A stretch of 64,000 bases of DNA, taken from assembly GCA_023101725.1 (NCBI GenBank), contig JALJCO010007832.1:1-64000 (forward strand), given 5' to 3'. Position numbers and translations under genes: made by a program. Within the stretch, counting starts at the first letter, position 1; each line of letters starts with the position of its first letter. A model generated the notes under the pieces. That model did no database searches, had not been told where the DNA came from, and saw nothing but the letters and a program-made list of their open reading frames with translations. This stretch comes from Atherinomorus stipes. Its lineage: Eukaryota; Chordata; Actinopteri; Atheriniformes; Atherinidae. Positions 36,610 to 47,639 of this stretch are shown here, piece by piece.

Positions 36610-37584
36610 AGTCTGGAATTATCTTCCATAAGTACCTTTGGGGGGCCACTAATCAAGTCCTGGAACTGTAGATAGTCTGATCGCAGAAATTATCTCCAGG
36701 ACCTTCAAGGACCAGAACCTGGTGGACGACCCGGTCCAGGAGCTGCTGGACAGCTACAGGGGGACAAAACCCCTTTTTTGGGCCATTTTAATGGTGATGT
36801 AAATGCAAATATTTAGGTACTACAACTGTAGGACTACAATGGTATTAACAGTTATACAGGTATGAAATTTGTATGGTATGAGTCTTGCTGCAAGTTAAGT
36901 TCTCACCCCCAACATCCTCAAAAAGACAAAAAAAAAAAAGTTAAGTTGGCCTGAAAGTTCTTATAATGTTTATTTTTCATCATTTATGCAGAATGTCCAT
37001 GTCTAACATAGAGATAGAAAACTTCCTCCTTTCATCAGATACAGGACCAGATCCAGCTACAGGGGGGCTGCGGCCCCTGCCGTTGAAAACTCCGTTTTAC
37101 TGACATGATCAGTATAACATGAAGGTGCTGGAGATCATTTCTGCTGTCAGACTGTTAGATTAATTCTCTATTAACCTAGAAAGAATGAGATGCAAGAAAA
37201 GTGTCAACACTGAGCTCAATTTTAACTTGCAGCAAGAGGAAGTCAGTGCACCAGCGAACCGATACCGTCTCCTTGCAGCTTTTTATTCACACAGGCCAAG
37301 TTTGACAAAAGTTCTTGTATGAAAACAGTTTGACAGCAACAGTTGTGGTTTCTAAAAGAAGATAGCAGTACTTTTCCACTTACTGGGACAGCATATCACA
37401 CTGAAGTATACATCATTGATAACACTGATGGTATACATATGGTATACGTTTTCCAAAACTGGGTTTTCATCCTCTGGGTGAAGAGGACAGCAGCTGTCAG
37501 ACTCTCTTCTTTGACAATGACAAGGTTCATAAACCACATCAGCATTTGGAGCTCATTAATTTAAATTCTTCAACCCACAAACTC
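36610..37584. other. Gene-free stretch downstream of STEEP1
   Basis: 36700..36770 has a CAGGAGCTGCTGGACAGCTA segment that looks like coding or repeat debris, partly echoed near 37040..37070 (CCAGCTACAGGGGG). I could not assign it. Nothing else recognised. Confidence 0.35.
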
Positions 37585-37690
37585 AGCTCAACTTTATTTA
37601 TAAAGCCCTTTCAAACAACTACAGCTGGAAAAAGTGCTCTCCAGAACACATCAAATAAATAAAGCAATTAAAAAGTAAATAAAACCAAAT
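37585..37690 (-). mobile_element. Non-LTR retrotransposon 3' tail
   Basis: The reverse complement ends in TTATAAATAAAGTTGAGC, the same kind of tail as 34985..35310. Only about 100 bases remain, directly followed by repeat R1 copy 2. Confidence 0.55.
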
Positions 37691-37693
37691 AAC

Positions 37694-38035
37694 ACTAGAA
37701 AAGGGCTCGGAGAGCGCAGACCGCCAAGCAGCTCAACTCCCTTATTTTTGGGTGTTCTGGATCATAGTGTCCTGAAATTTTCTGGATCTGGATCAGCTTT
37801 CGAAATTATAGAACTCATTGAGATCCTTTCTTGTAATTTTTTTTACCAAACACTCGGGCCTTTTGTATGGAGTTATATGGAAAAAGTCTCTAAAATTTAG
37901 CCTATTTGGGTGATGTTCATGTGTAAGACTGTTTTAGGCGTTGGTAAGGGGGTTTGATGTTCACCATGGGGTGTCGGTCACAATTCACAAGACTCGTTTG
38001 TACAGTTAACTGTCACTCTCAATCACAACAGCACA
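37694..38035 (+). repeat. Interspersed repeat R1, copy 2
   Basis: Starts ACTAGAAAAGGGCTCGGAGA and ends TCACAACAGCACAGT. Homologous to 33222..33560 in direct orientation. Confidence 0.8.
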
Positions 38036-38049
38036 GTATTTTTTATTGC

Positions 38050-38960
38050 AATATACAGGCCAACATTACAAACTCGACAGTAAATGTGTATGCATTCTAG
38101 TCAATTTAAGAGCATATACTAAATCTATTATATATATATATATATATATATAAATATAACAAAAAATGATAATAATAAAATAAAATAAAAAATTACAGAA
38201 ATTATGCACAGGCGTTCCAGTCCAAAAGACAAGAGTCCATAAAAACTGCATTTACATATATCTTCAAGGATTTCCCTTCTTTTTATAAGAGTTTTTTTTT
38301 AAAATCCAAAACTTAGTAATTCATAGAAGCATTCAACATAATGACAAATATTTAGATAAATCTTCACATATGAGACAAATATGATTTGAATCTCTGAGGA
38401 GTAACAAGGAAGCAAAGTATTCTCTTAGTTCGGTTTTAAAAATACTTACAGATGGACTTTTATTTTGCCATTTACTGTTGTGGATGTGGTATTTACCCAT
38501 AATTATAATAAAATACCAATTATAAATAGTTCTTTGGGCATGTTTTCGTTACTATACAACATTTGTTCTTTATTCTATTGTTAATTTAATCCATTTTGAT
38601 TCTTAGCCAGCTCACAACATCCTGCCAAAAACATTTAACCACAGAGCAAGAAAAAAACAAATGTTCCATAGTTTAATCTTTCTGTGAACAGAAAACACAC
38701 TGTTCCACCTCAAAACCAAATCTCTTTTTTAGTGTTACTGCAGCTGGATAATGTCCATTTATAATTTTGAACTGCATTTCTTTAACTCTTGGAGCTATGG
38801 GCCATATCATAAATTTGATATATTTGCTTGTTGTTCTGTCATTACAGTGTTTTAATTTATCAGTCTGATCAAACCTATGAAATAATTTCCCCTCAATTAT
38901 TTAGCTTATGGTGTTATTGTTGCTTTTTTTAAATTATTTAAGGGAATTTGGTTTAGTTGT
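38050..38960 (-). mobile_element. LINE-1-like ORF2 C-terminal fragment
   Basis: On the minus strand the frame FKIINGHYPAAVTLKKRFGF is followed by EQCVFCSQKD, one stop, then TMEHLFFSCSVVKCFW. This matches the zinc-binding C-terminal region of L1-clade reverse transcriptases (CxxC, then HLFxxC and FW). Stop codons show it is dead. A (TA)10 microsatellite at about 38130..38150 and an A/T-rich end lie on its 3' side. Confidence 0.75.
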
Positions 38961-39942
38961 ATTTTAGGCAAAGTTATTATTATTTGAGAGTATTATAAAT
39001 AGTTTTGGATCATGTTTAAGAAAGATCCAGGTATCACTTTGCAAACCTTATTGTATTCCTTTAAAGAACCTTGTAGTGTTGGATTTTGCTTTGAAGTCTG
39101 CAAACCCAAGAAAGCTACCTTGTCCATCTTGTATATTGTTGATAAAAAAAATATATATTTTTCATACCAACTTCAGATAAATAGCACTTTTCTGTTTTCT
39201 GTACTAACTCTATTGTTCCACAAGGTGGAGCCATGTGGTGTAAAATTATGGGTAAATATAATTTTTTATATATTGGAGTCTTGCATAAAAAGTTAATTTG
39301 TCTGTCACCCGAGATATCTTTTCGTTTCTTTAGCACCATAGTTTGTTTGCTAGCAAACCTTAAACATCCCAGAAAAAAGAAACATGCCAGAATATTTGCC
39401 CACGCTGGGAGCGGTACTCGCACTGTTACTAGGCAACAAAGCAGGTTGACTCGGTTATTGGTTTATCAATTAACTGATTTTGGCTTCTTGATTTTATTTA
39501 TTTATTTATTAAGTCAGTCTGGCTTCAGACCTCCATCGTTTGGCTGCTTCTGTTGTGACTTACAGCACCGGCGCACCAGCTATAAGAAACAGTCAAAACG
39601 TTCCACCCTCAATATGTTATACTTCCAACCAAAATTAAATTCAGATGTTTTTATAATCAAAATAAATTGTGTGAAGAAAAAAAAAACCCCGTCAAGTTTA
39701 CATAATTTTTAATGCCTCGGAAATTTACACCCCCCAAAAGTACCTACCTGCAGTTACAATGACCGACAAGGATGCCGCCATAGATCCAATCCATACAGGA
39801 AGTCTCATGCGGAAGTTAGTTAAATACCGCCAAGGGTATCTATCTGCAGCTTGCAAACAGATGCTTATAGTGTAGTTGGTGGTTAGGGTTAGGAGAATAA
39901 GGGTCAGGGGTAGGGTTAAAATTTAGTAAGTGTAACATGCAA
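38961..39942. other. Gene-free stretch
   Basis: No exon recognised. Open frames 39012..39296 and 39233..39712 (+) lack any family signature. A two-unit TTAGGG-like patch lies near 39882..39892. Confidence 0.4.
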
Positions 39943-40164
39943 TGTCCTGTCATGGAATTTCAAGTTAAATCGGAAGTATGTCCCTTCAGACTTACCGTAG
40001 GTGAGGCACTGTTTCCCAGCAGTGGGATTTGTAGTTCTGTGTGAGGGAAGAAAATAAAGAGTTACTGCGAACCTGCGGAAGTGGGAGTTTGATAACTCGT
40101 CTCCGTTTATTGTTTCTTATCGTAATTAAATATTTAGTTAGGCGAACCCAGAAGCTCGGTTACA
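39943..40164 (+). mobile_element. LTR, left member of an inverted LTR pair
   Basis: Starts TGTCCTGTCATGG and ends GGTTACA (TG...CA), 222 bases, with an AATAAAG motif near 40050. It is followed after one base by TGGTGGCAGCGGTGGGAT (40166..40183), complementary to the 3' end of eukaryotic tRNA-Leu including its CCA, which identifies it as the 5' LTR of a retrotransposon. No gag or pol sequence is present. Gypsy-like membership is inferred, not shown. Confidence 0.8.
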
Positions 40165-40263
40165 TTGGTGGCAGCGGTGGGATGATAAAAAGTCACCAGT
40201 AGCCATGAATGACCCATTTGTGTTTTATCTTGGCGTTTGGTCAGCAAGTACTTTGTAAATATA

Positions 40264-40486
40264 TGTAACCGAGCTTTAGGGTTTGCCTAACTAAGTATTT
40301 AATTACGATAAGAAACAATAAACGGAGACGAGTTATCAAACTTCCGCTTCCGCAGGTTCGCGGTAACTCTTTTATTTTCTTCCCTCACACAGAACTACAA
40401 ATCCCACTGCTGGGAAACAGTGCCTCACCTACGGTAAGTCTGAAGGGACATACTTCCGATTTAACTTGAAATTCCATGACAGGACA
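40264..40486 (-). mobile_element. LTR, right member, opposite orientation
   Basis: Starts TGTAACCGAG and ends GACAGGACA, the near-exact reverse complement of 39943..40164. A normal element would have both LTRs in the same direction. The 99-base spacer (40165..40263) holds only the primer-binding site and leader. Confidence 0.8.
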
Positions 40487-40489
40487 TCA

Positions 40490-41870
40490 AAAAGAAACTT
40501 CCGATTGGGGCTTCCGGCGTGAATTGGATATATGGTAACGTACCGTGACTGCAGTTGGGTCCCTCTCCAAATTTAAGTTCATGCCTTTTCATGCCATTTA
40601 ATGCCTGAATTTTCACAAAATCTATTTAATGATTTTTCATGCTTTTAATGACCCACAGAAACCCTGTGATAACCGATGTCACGACTTGCTTACCACAGTC
40701 ATAGAACAAGGAGGCGGCGGCAGTCACACTGTATAGACAGCGACAACTCCGAGAGCAGCTATGTGCAAAGCAAAGACCGTAAAGGAGTAAAATTATTGGG
40801 AAAGTTAAAAAAAAAAAATATAATATAAAATAAAATAAAATAATAATATCGGTAAAAGTGCAGGTGTTTCACAAAAAAGAAAATTACATATTTAAACGCC
40901 ATCTCCCGTGGGTGAAATGCGCATATTCCTCACTTTGCTTTACCAGAAAAGGACGTTATTAATATTTTTTAATAACTCCTCAGCAATCCCTCAACCTCTG
41001 GGTGTACGACCAGGGAAAAAGTTAGTGCACACAGCAAATCTTAAGGTCGCACTCCTCCAAACATTACTTCCTCAACCATAAATTTGATCTTTAAATCCTC
41101 AGTACCATTTAAAATTTTGTAATTTAATTTACTGTCAAAAATAGAACCCTAAGGCATATATTTAATAATTACCAGTGGTTTAACTAACTACTTAGCTTAT
41201 TCATAAGCTCAGCTATTAGCACTAGCAGCACAAAGGCACACTGCTAATTTATATAAATAAATATAAATTCACTTTCCGAAAAAACTGAACCAGAGACTTC
41301 TTAGACGGTCTGTAAGTACAATCAACAGCAGAGCAAGCCATATTTGTTTAATAAGTCCACGAAAAATATCCGAACATGAACACCGCAAACTCAACCAACA
41401 GGTCAAGTTCAGTGAAAGAAACAAGAGTGTTTAACGCAAGACCGAGGCTGAGCTGAGGCCTTCCGGGAACGTGCAGGGCGCAACAGGAAGCTAGCAACGA
41501 CCCACGGAGTGGCGGCAGCATTCGACACCTGTCACCTGCATAATTTCAAGTTTAAATATTATCTAAACGGATGAGATATAAAAAAATTCACCCCCCTCAC
41601 ATGTTGACATGAAGATAAACTTGATCTATTAAACCTAAAAGGATTTTTCGAACCAGGCTGTAAATACTAAATATGTTTATTTCTGCTGTGAAGTTGGCCT
41701 TTTTAACATGGGAGTCTATGCGGATTTGCTCTGTTTTGGAGCCAGCCCCTAGCGGATCAAGGAAGAATTACAATTTTTGAAACCCGGAAGTGAGCTTCAC
41801 TGTTTGGAGGCGGAGTTTGCCCCTTAGCTTTCGCTTAGCCCGTCTAGCACCCGGAGCTAATGGAGGTAGC
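40490..41870. other. Gene-free stretch, MITE debris
   Basis: 40570..40670 has repeated CATGCC/TTAATG blocks ending GACCCACAGAAACCCTGTG, resembling ends of fish hAT MITEs. 40805..40850 is an AATAA-rich low-complexity tract. No gene recognised. Confidence 0.4.
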
Positions 41871-41872
41871 TT

Positions 41873-42058
41873 CGGGTTAGCTCAGTTAGCTTAGCTGTGG
41901 GAAGCGTGGAGTTTGAAGAGTGTCAATCATTCGTCCACCACGTTCGCAGCTCCACCTCTTTGCCCATTTTTGTATTTTCCGGGAGTGACAAAATCCGTCG
42001 CGGGGCCAAGATGGCAACGGTAGGACACACCAAATTGGCTTCACTCTCGCCTATTCAG
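41873..42058 (+). repeat. Interspersed repeat, copy 2 of 1..162
   Basis: Similar to the window's first 162 bases in the same orientation, including the CCCATTTTTGTATTTTCCGG block. Confidence 0.6.
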
Positions 42059-42452
42059 AAGTGACTGGAACATATGTCCAGTATATTTTACAGTCTATGG
42101 TTGCCATACGCTGCACGTGTGCAGGTGCATGCTGGGATTTATATCTGGCCAAGCCAAGTACGCACGAGCCTCCTCTGATGCATGCTCGGTAAAATGGGCG
42201 GAGAAAGTTTTCATCCAGGGATTTCCAGTGAACTTGCTGAGAAGCAAACTTTTTAATGGAACATGACTTGGACTGCAGCTGATGACGTTTCACGAGTCCA
42301 TGAGCACGTAAGTACACACAAGTACGCAGATTGAGAAACGGCCCTGGTGTCAGACGAAGCTGAGTTCGTCAGCTCCGTGTGTGCATGTGCAGAGGAGAGC
42401 AGCAGTCAAATTAAAGTATCTATCAGCAGATGAGAGCGGAAACGGACAGAAA

Positions 42453-42519
42453 ATGTCCGCAAAAGCAGCAGATACAACCATGGATACAACTCCTCAGTTT
42501 TTCAGCAGAAAAGTAAAAG
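42453..42519 (+). other. Possible orphan first exon
   Basis: An ATG opens a 22-codon frame (MSAKAADTTMDTTPQFFSRK...) that ends at a good donor, AAAAG|GTAAGC. The GC content upstream is higher than around it. No downstream exon is recognisable. It could be a transposon leader exon, an unannotated gene start or chance. Confidence 0.2.
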
Positions 42520-42529
42520 GTAAGCTGTC

Positions 42530-43532
42530 ACAGTGTTGACTCTTTTTTCTCCTTAAAAACAATATGAAAAAGCCAACATGAAACCCCAAACATAAAAAAC
42601 GAGGCCAAAGTTAGCAGCAACTCCTTTCCCAGCTTCTGTTTCGATTTTGGCTTAAAGGGCAATTCCACTCAAATAATTTTCCACTGACAACATTTAACGA
42701 GGTCCTGTGTAAAAACTACAACACGAAGACTTTTCAAACCTGGACTCAGATGTTCTTTAGGGACTTTAGATTAATTAAAGCACAATTTCTGATTTTTGAA
42801 ACCTATAAATGAATAAATGAGGAGAAAATGAGAACAAATGAGGAGAAGAGAACAAATGAGGAGGAGAAAAGGAGAACAAGTGATGAGGAGAAGAGAACAA
42901 ATTAGGCAGAAAAAAGAGCAAATAGGGAGATAAGAAGAGAACGTGATGAGGAGTAGGGTCAATGATGAGTCAAAGAGAAGACAAAAGGTGAATATGTATG
43001 AACTGTTCTGCGTGAGCGCAGTGCACGTGTTTTAGCAATATAATGGTCAACATTTCGTTGTTGATTTTGTGGTTCATTTATTTTTTCAATTAAAATGACA
43101 ATTTATCCACTCCATTACGTCTGTTATTGCCCTCTAAAAGACTAGAAAAAAAGCTCGTCTAACTTTGTCAAATTTACACCTGATCTGACTCGGGGCCAAG
43201 CCCAGGTTGTCCTTAAAGGCTGGAGATGCCCCTGACTATTACTGATAAAGCACACACATAATGTGGAGATGTTTTGTGTTAATAATTTTGTATTTGAGAG
43301 AGATACATTCTTCTAAATGTTATTGGAGGTGGAACACTGTTGAAAAGAAATTTGGCACACCCGGTATTTGCTGGTGTACACCTAATATCTTTGTTAATGC
43401 AATGCTAATGGTGCGTACAACGGTTTTCTGACCTTTTTTCCCACAATGCATTGCATGTTCATCACGTGGTCTTGCGAGCTCCATTGTCTAATTTTGTATT
43501 GTGATATGAATCGTATTGTAAAGTCTTTGCCG
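42530..43532. other. Gene-free stretch with purine-rich tract
   Basis: About 42815..42950 (+) is an imperfect GAGGAGAA/AACAAATGAG minisatellite-like run. A TTAAAGGGCAATTCCACTC segment near 42652 looks like a MITE end without a found partner. No gene recognised. Confidence 0.4.
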
Positions 43533-43737
43533 ATACCCACCCCCTTCCAGCAACCATGCCACGTTCAAAACACCAAAATCTCCTTTCTTTTTCATTCTGA
43601 TGCTCAGTTTGAACCTCAAATGGTCATCTTGACCATGTCTACATGACTAAGCACACTGAATTGTGGCCATGTGATTGGCTAATTTGCTATTTGTGTAAAC
43701 AAGCAATTGAACAGTAAAGTGGGCAGAGAGTAAATAG
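43533..43737 (+). mobile_element. Tc1 end fragment upstream of the duplicated exon
   Basis: From CAACCATGCCACGTTCAAAA to GTAAAGTGGGCAGAGAGTAA, the 5' part and terminal repeat of the family seen at 261..1130. It is longer on the left than the copy at 33563..33692 and shares its internal deletion. Confidence 0.75.
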
Positions 43738-43739
43738 TA

Positions 43740-44739
43740 GGCTACAGGTTCTACCCCCAAAATTTGAATATTGTGAAAGAGTTCATGTATTTCTAAAATT
43801 CAACTTAAAAGGTGCAATTTACAAATTGTATAGACAAATAATATGCAAATCAATATATTTCAAGCCTTTATTTGTTTGAATGTTGCTGATTAGGACTTGC
43901 AGCTTAAGAAAACCTCAAATTCTAAAACTCAAAAAATTAGAATATTGCATGAAATTAATTTAAGAAGGACTTTCAATACAAAAAACTGGGGCCTCCTAAA
44001 GTAAAATCTTGCATCTGTACTTATACTTGGTTGGGGCCCCTTTTGCTCTAATGACTGCTTTAACCCGGCGTGGCATGGATGCTGCCAGCTTCTTGCAGGT
44101 GTTATGGAAGAAAAAACATGCTTCAATCACAGCCTTGAGCTCTTCTTTATTGTTTGGTCTCTTCCCGTTCAGCTTTCTCTTGACAATGCCCCACATGTTT
44201 TCGATGGGGTTCAGGTCAGGTGAGTTTGCCCTCCTGCTTGTTCACCGTTTTCTTCCACACTTCTTCCTTCCACTTAACTGTCCATTAATGTGTTTTGAGA
44301 CAGCACTCTGAGAACATCCAGCTTCTTCTGCTATCACTTTTTGTGTCTTTCCCACCTTGTGCAGGGAGTCAATGATGGTTTTCTGCACAACTGTCAGATC
44401 AGCAGTCTTCCTCATAGTTGTGAATTCTTCTAAACCAAGACAGGGACTTTTTTAAAGGCTTGGGGCACTTATGGAGGTGTTTTGGATGACTTACCTGATT
44501 ACAATGTGACACTCTGAGGCTACAATACTGGAGCTTTTCACAGTATTCTAATTTTTTGAGTTTTTCAATTTGAGGTTTTCTTAAGCTGCAACTTTTAATC
44601 AGCAACATCCAAACAAACAAAAGTTTGAAATATATTGATTCACATATTATTTGTCTAAACAACATGTAAATTGCACCTTTTAAGTTGAATTACAGAAATA
44701 CATGAACTTTTTCAGGATATTCTAATTTTTTTACATCTG
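43740..44739 (-). mobile_element. Tc1-like element, exactly 1000 bp, with TA duplication
   Basis: Flanked by TA at 43738..43739 and 44740..44741. The undisturbed sequence in copy A (AAATAGTACATGCTG near 33685..33699) shows the empty site. Terminal inverted repeats of over 130 bases share AGTTCATGTATTTCT, AAGGTGCAATTTACA and GCAGCTTAAGAAAACCTC blocks. The minus-strand interior encodes only the C-terminal part of a Tc1-type transposase (WGIVKRKLNG, then LAASMPRRVKAVI and GAPTKY). It is an internally deleted, non-autonomous copy. Confidence 0.92.
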
Positions 44740-44784
44740 TACATGCTGTCTTAACAGCCTTTCTTCTACTTTTTACCTGCGCAG

Positions 44785-44955
44785 AAGTTCAGGATCCAAA
44801 TCGAGGACCCTCCCAGACGTAAACACATGGTGTTCCTGGGGGGCGCCGTTCTGGCCAACATCATGAAAGACAAGGATTCCTTCTAGCTGAGCAGAGAAGA
44901 GTACCAGGAGAAAGGCCTGGGAGTGCTGCAGAAGCTTGGAGGGGGAGTCAGATGA
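44785..44955 (+). pseudogene. Duplicated actr2 terminal exon with nonsense codon
   Basis: A 171-base exon preceded by the same polypyrimidine tract and CTGCGCAG acceptor as actr2 exon 9. It has six G where exon 9 has five, so the ancestral frame is open ([20 protein letters not shown]) until TAG at 44884..44886, where copy A has TGG (Trp). Past the stop it keeps the ancestral end codon at 44953..44955. Upstream ARP2 exons are absent here. It could serve as an alternative last exon only by splicing across STEEP1. Confidence 0.85.
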
Positions 44956-45978
44956 AATAAAAAAGGAAGGGGGGGGGGGGGGGGGAAAAAAATGTACAAC
45001 ATCTCAGTTCTTTTTATAATGTTACACTGCTGCTTTACACTGACTGTTATCTTTAGCTTTTGAATTTATGAAATCCATCATGATTTATGGATATTTCACT
45101 GTATTATATGACATTTTCACAGGTTTATAAAACATGGTTTATATTAGAAATATCAGACAAATTCCTACTGAGCAGATTTCCACCAAATCAACAAAGAAGA
45201 GACCAATTCTGAATTTGTTTTGTTGAACAGATTTACTGATACCTTAGATTGATTAATAAACAGACTAAATTTTTCTTTGTGCAGTTTTTTGAATGAGGAC
45301 ACGTGCTTCTGTGACTTTCAGGTAGAACAGAGAGAAAATATTTGAGCTAAACTTTATTTTAAATGTCAGCAAGTCAGTCTGATTTACTATGGTCAAGAAA
45401 AAAAGATCATTGAACAGAATTTTACATTTGTGGAAGGAAATGAAAGAACTCAAATAAATAAATGAATAATGTGCATATTACACGTCATTCTGCTTTTGAA
45501 AAAGGTTCCTTGAAGAAATTGTAAAATCCGTCTAATTTCATTGCTTTTCTGTCACTTAATATATCTCATGTATGCTGCTATTTTTTAACAATATATATTA
45601 TTCTGAGATGCTTTTAAACAACTTACACACATTCAAATGTGGTGCGATCTTAAATATGTCCCTCAATAAACTATCAGTATCAGATCTATCAAGATCAGAA
45701 ACCTTCATCCCTCAAAATAAATGAAAACATGGTTTCAGTATTTGCTGCCATCTGGTGGCTGAGTTTGTGTAAGACATCAAATTCAAGGCCGAAGCACCGA
45801 AGCCAAGGAAAAACATTAGCCTCATTTTAGTATCTGCCCCTCCTAAGTTTAACTGTAATCAGTCTATTTATAAACAAGGAAATATCATTGAATGACACTG
45901 AATTTGTGCTCATTCCTGAGCAGAAGTGAAGAATGACTCAAATACTTGACAAATGCATATTTCAATGCCTCCCTAAAA

Positions 45979-47300
45979 GGAAAAATAAATGACAGTAACA
46001 ATCAGAATTTAACATCCCTACACAAAACCGCGTGTAACTAATAAGTGCAGAACAGACATTGCAATTTTTATTGCGATACTGAGTTACCTGACAAAATACA
46101 GCCATGTGTTTGCTTACAGAAAAGAAATAGTGAGCTCTCACAGTGAACACATGCTTCACGCGCACGCACACACCACATCCGCAGAACCTTCACGTTAAAT
46201 GAAAAAGCATGCAAAAATGTCAAAACACATTATAGTTCTAGAAACAAACTTCCTCAGCGGATTAAAAACTCCAGATATGTTGAAAATTCATACTTACTTT
46301 TGATATCTACCCAACAAATCGAACAATTAAAAGTTAGTTTTAAAATACACAATATGATATCTGATCATGAACAGTCAGCTGGTAGTGATGACTTGCAGCA
46401 GGAGTCACCAGAACCTGGCGACGTGGACATTTACATTCAACCAGCCACCGTCAGGTCCTGGTTTATTGGTAGGACTGTCCTCTCATAGCACGATGTCATC
46501 TTACAGTGTGGCCAAGAGAAACAACAAAACTGAATAGCAGTGGATTGAAAACATGGAATGAATGCAGTTCTGAAAGGATTAAACTCTGACAAGGAAAAAA
46601 AAAAAAGGTTTTAATACATTCGCAAGTCAGTCAATAAATCTGTGGCAGGTTCTGGAGCGTGATGGGATGTGCTTTTGTTTCCCCTCACGATTTAAAATCT
46701 AAGAGCCGATGCTCTTTTATCACTTCCCTCCTACTCACCCATTACTCCACCTGCCAAAACCACTTAAGAGAAAGGAGGAGCGTTTTCACCTTTTCTCTAT
46801 AAAGTAAAAATAAATCTGTTTCTGTGGGTGATTCTTAACATAAACAGTTGATTTAAAGCTGCAGAAACTGGACTCCTTTCCAAGGGAAATGATCTCTCTA
46901 TCTGTTTTCTGTCACTTTGGTATTGAGGTTTGGTCTTGGCTATAACACATTTCAACTTTTTTGTCCAGCTGTCCTCTGGGGGGGCACAGAAAGGCTTGTT
47001 TCCCCACTTTTAAAACTTTTAAAGTTCCATCCAAACATCTGCAGACATTTACACATAAAGTGAAGAAAAAAACAAACAAAAAACCATCCGACTGTCTTTT
47101 AGATTTAGCCCAGAACTACGCTGTGAAAGGGTTACATCACCACGGTGGACTGTTTCTCTTCCTATGTGCATGCAGGAAATTATTTTGTTTCCAGGCAACA
47201 GTAGTCTCACAGAATTTGTCTTTGGATTTGAGCCTCCTTATGTTTAAAAATGATGTAATCCCTTCATGGAATAACTCTGGGTTTACATTTCTAATAGCAA
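45979..47300. other. Intergenic DNA between the duplication and RIN
   Basis: No exon recognised. 47110..47340 holds an open + frame with no family features. Confidence 0.4.
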
Positions 47301-47309
47301 TCAATTCCA

Positions 47310-47315
47310 TTTATT
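47310..47315 (-). terminator. Candidate poly(A) signal of the RIN gene
   Basis: TTTATT on the + strand (AATAAA on the minus strand), about 325 bases past the RIN stop codon. Other signals further on are possible. Confidence 0.3.
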
Positions 47316-47539
47316 ACACATCTCCATGTCACAAATAACACACTCCTTTACACTAGCAGCCACACTGAGTGGGACAACTCTTGGCAAAAGTCCCTATGTT
47401 GGTCCTGCTCTGCATGTTGGTCCGTTTAGGGAAGAGTTTACCGTTTAAGGTCAGCTTGTAGTCTGGAGAAGGGCTGTAGTTTTTCAAAACAAGTCCTGAT
47501 CCTTAACGAGACACAACACAATGCTGGAGGGAAAGAGAC

Positions 47540-47582
47540 ACAGAGAGAGAGAGAGAGAGAGAGAAAGAGACAGAGAAAAAGA
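47540..47582 (+). repeat. GA microsatellite in RIN 3' UTR
   Basis: An AGAGAGAGAG tract interrupted by AAAGAGACAGAG, just past the RIN stop codon on the minus strand (CT-rich in the transcript). Confidence 0.7.
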
Positions 47583-47639
47583 GCAGGCATCCATCTCCTC
47601 TTCCTCCTCCACTTCCCTCCTCCCTCCAATGCCTCCCAC

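Larger units (their letters stand above)
43616..45978 (+). repeat. Segmental duplication, copy B
   Basis: Matches 33563..34968 from the Tc1 fragment through the terminal exon and about 1 kb of 3' flank, interrupted only by the 1000-bp element 43740..44739. It lies about 10-11 kb downstream of copy A in the same orientation, with STEEP1 between them. Confidence 0.92.

Noticed and set aside
39880..39920. Telomere-like TTAGGG patch
   Set aside because: Only two adjacent TTAGGG-type units and one later GTAGGGTTA, too short for an interstitial telomere array.
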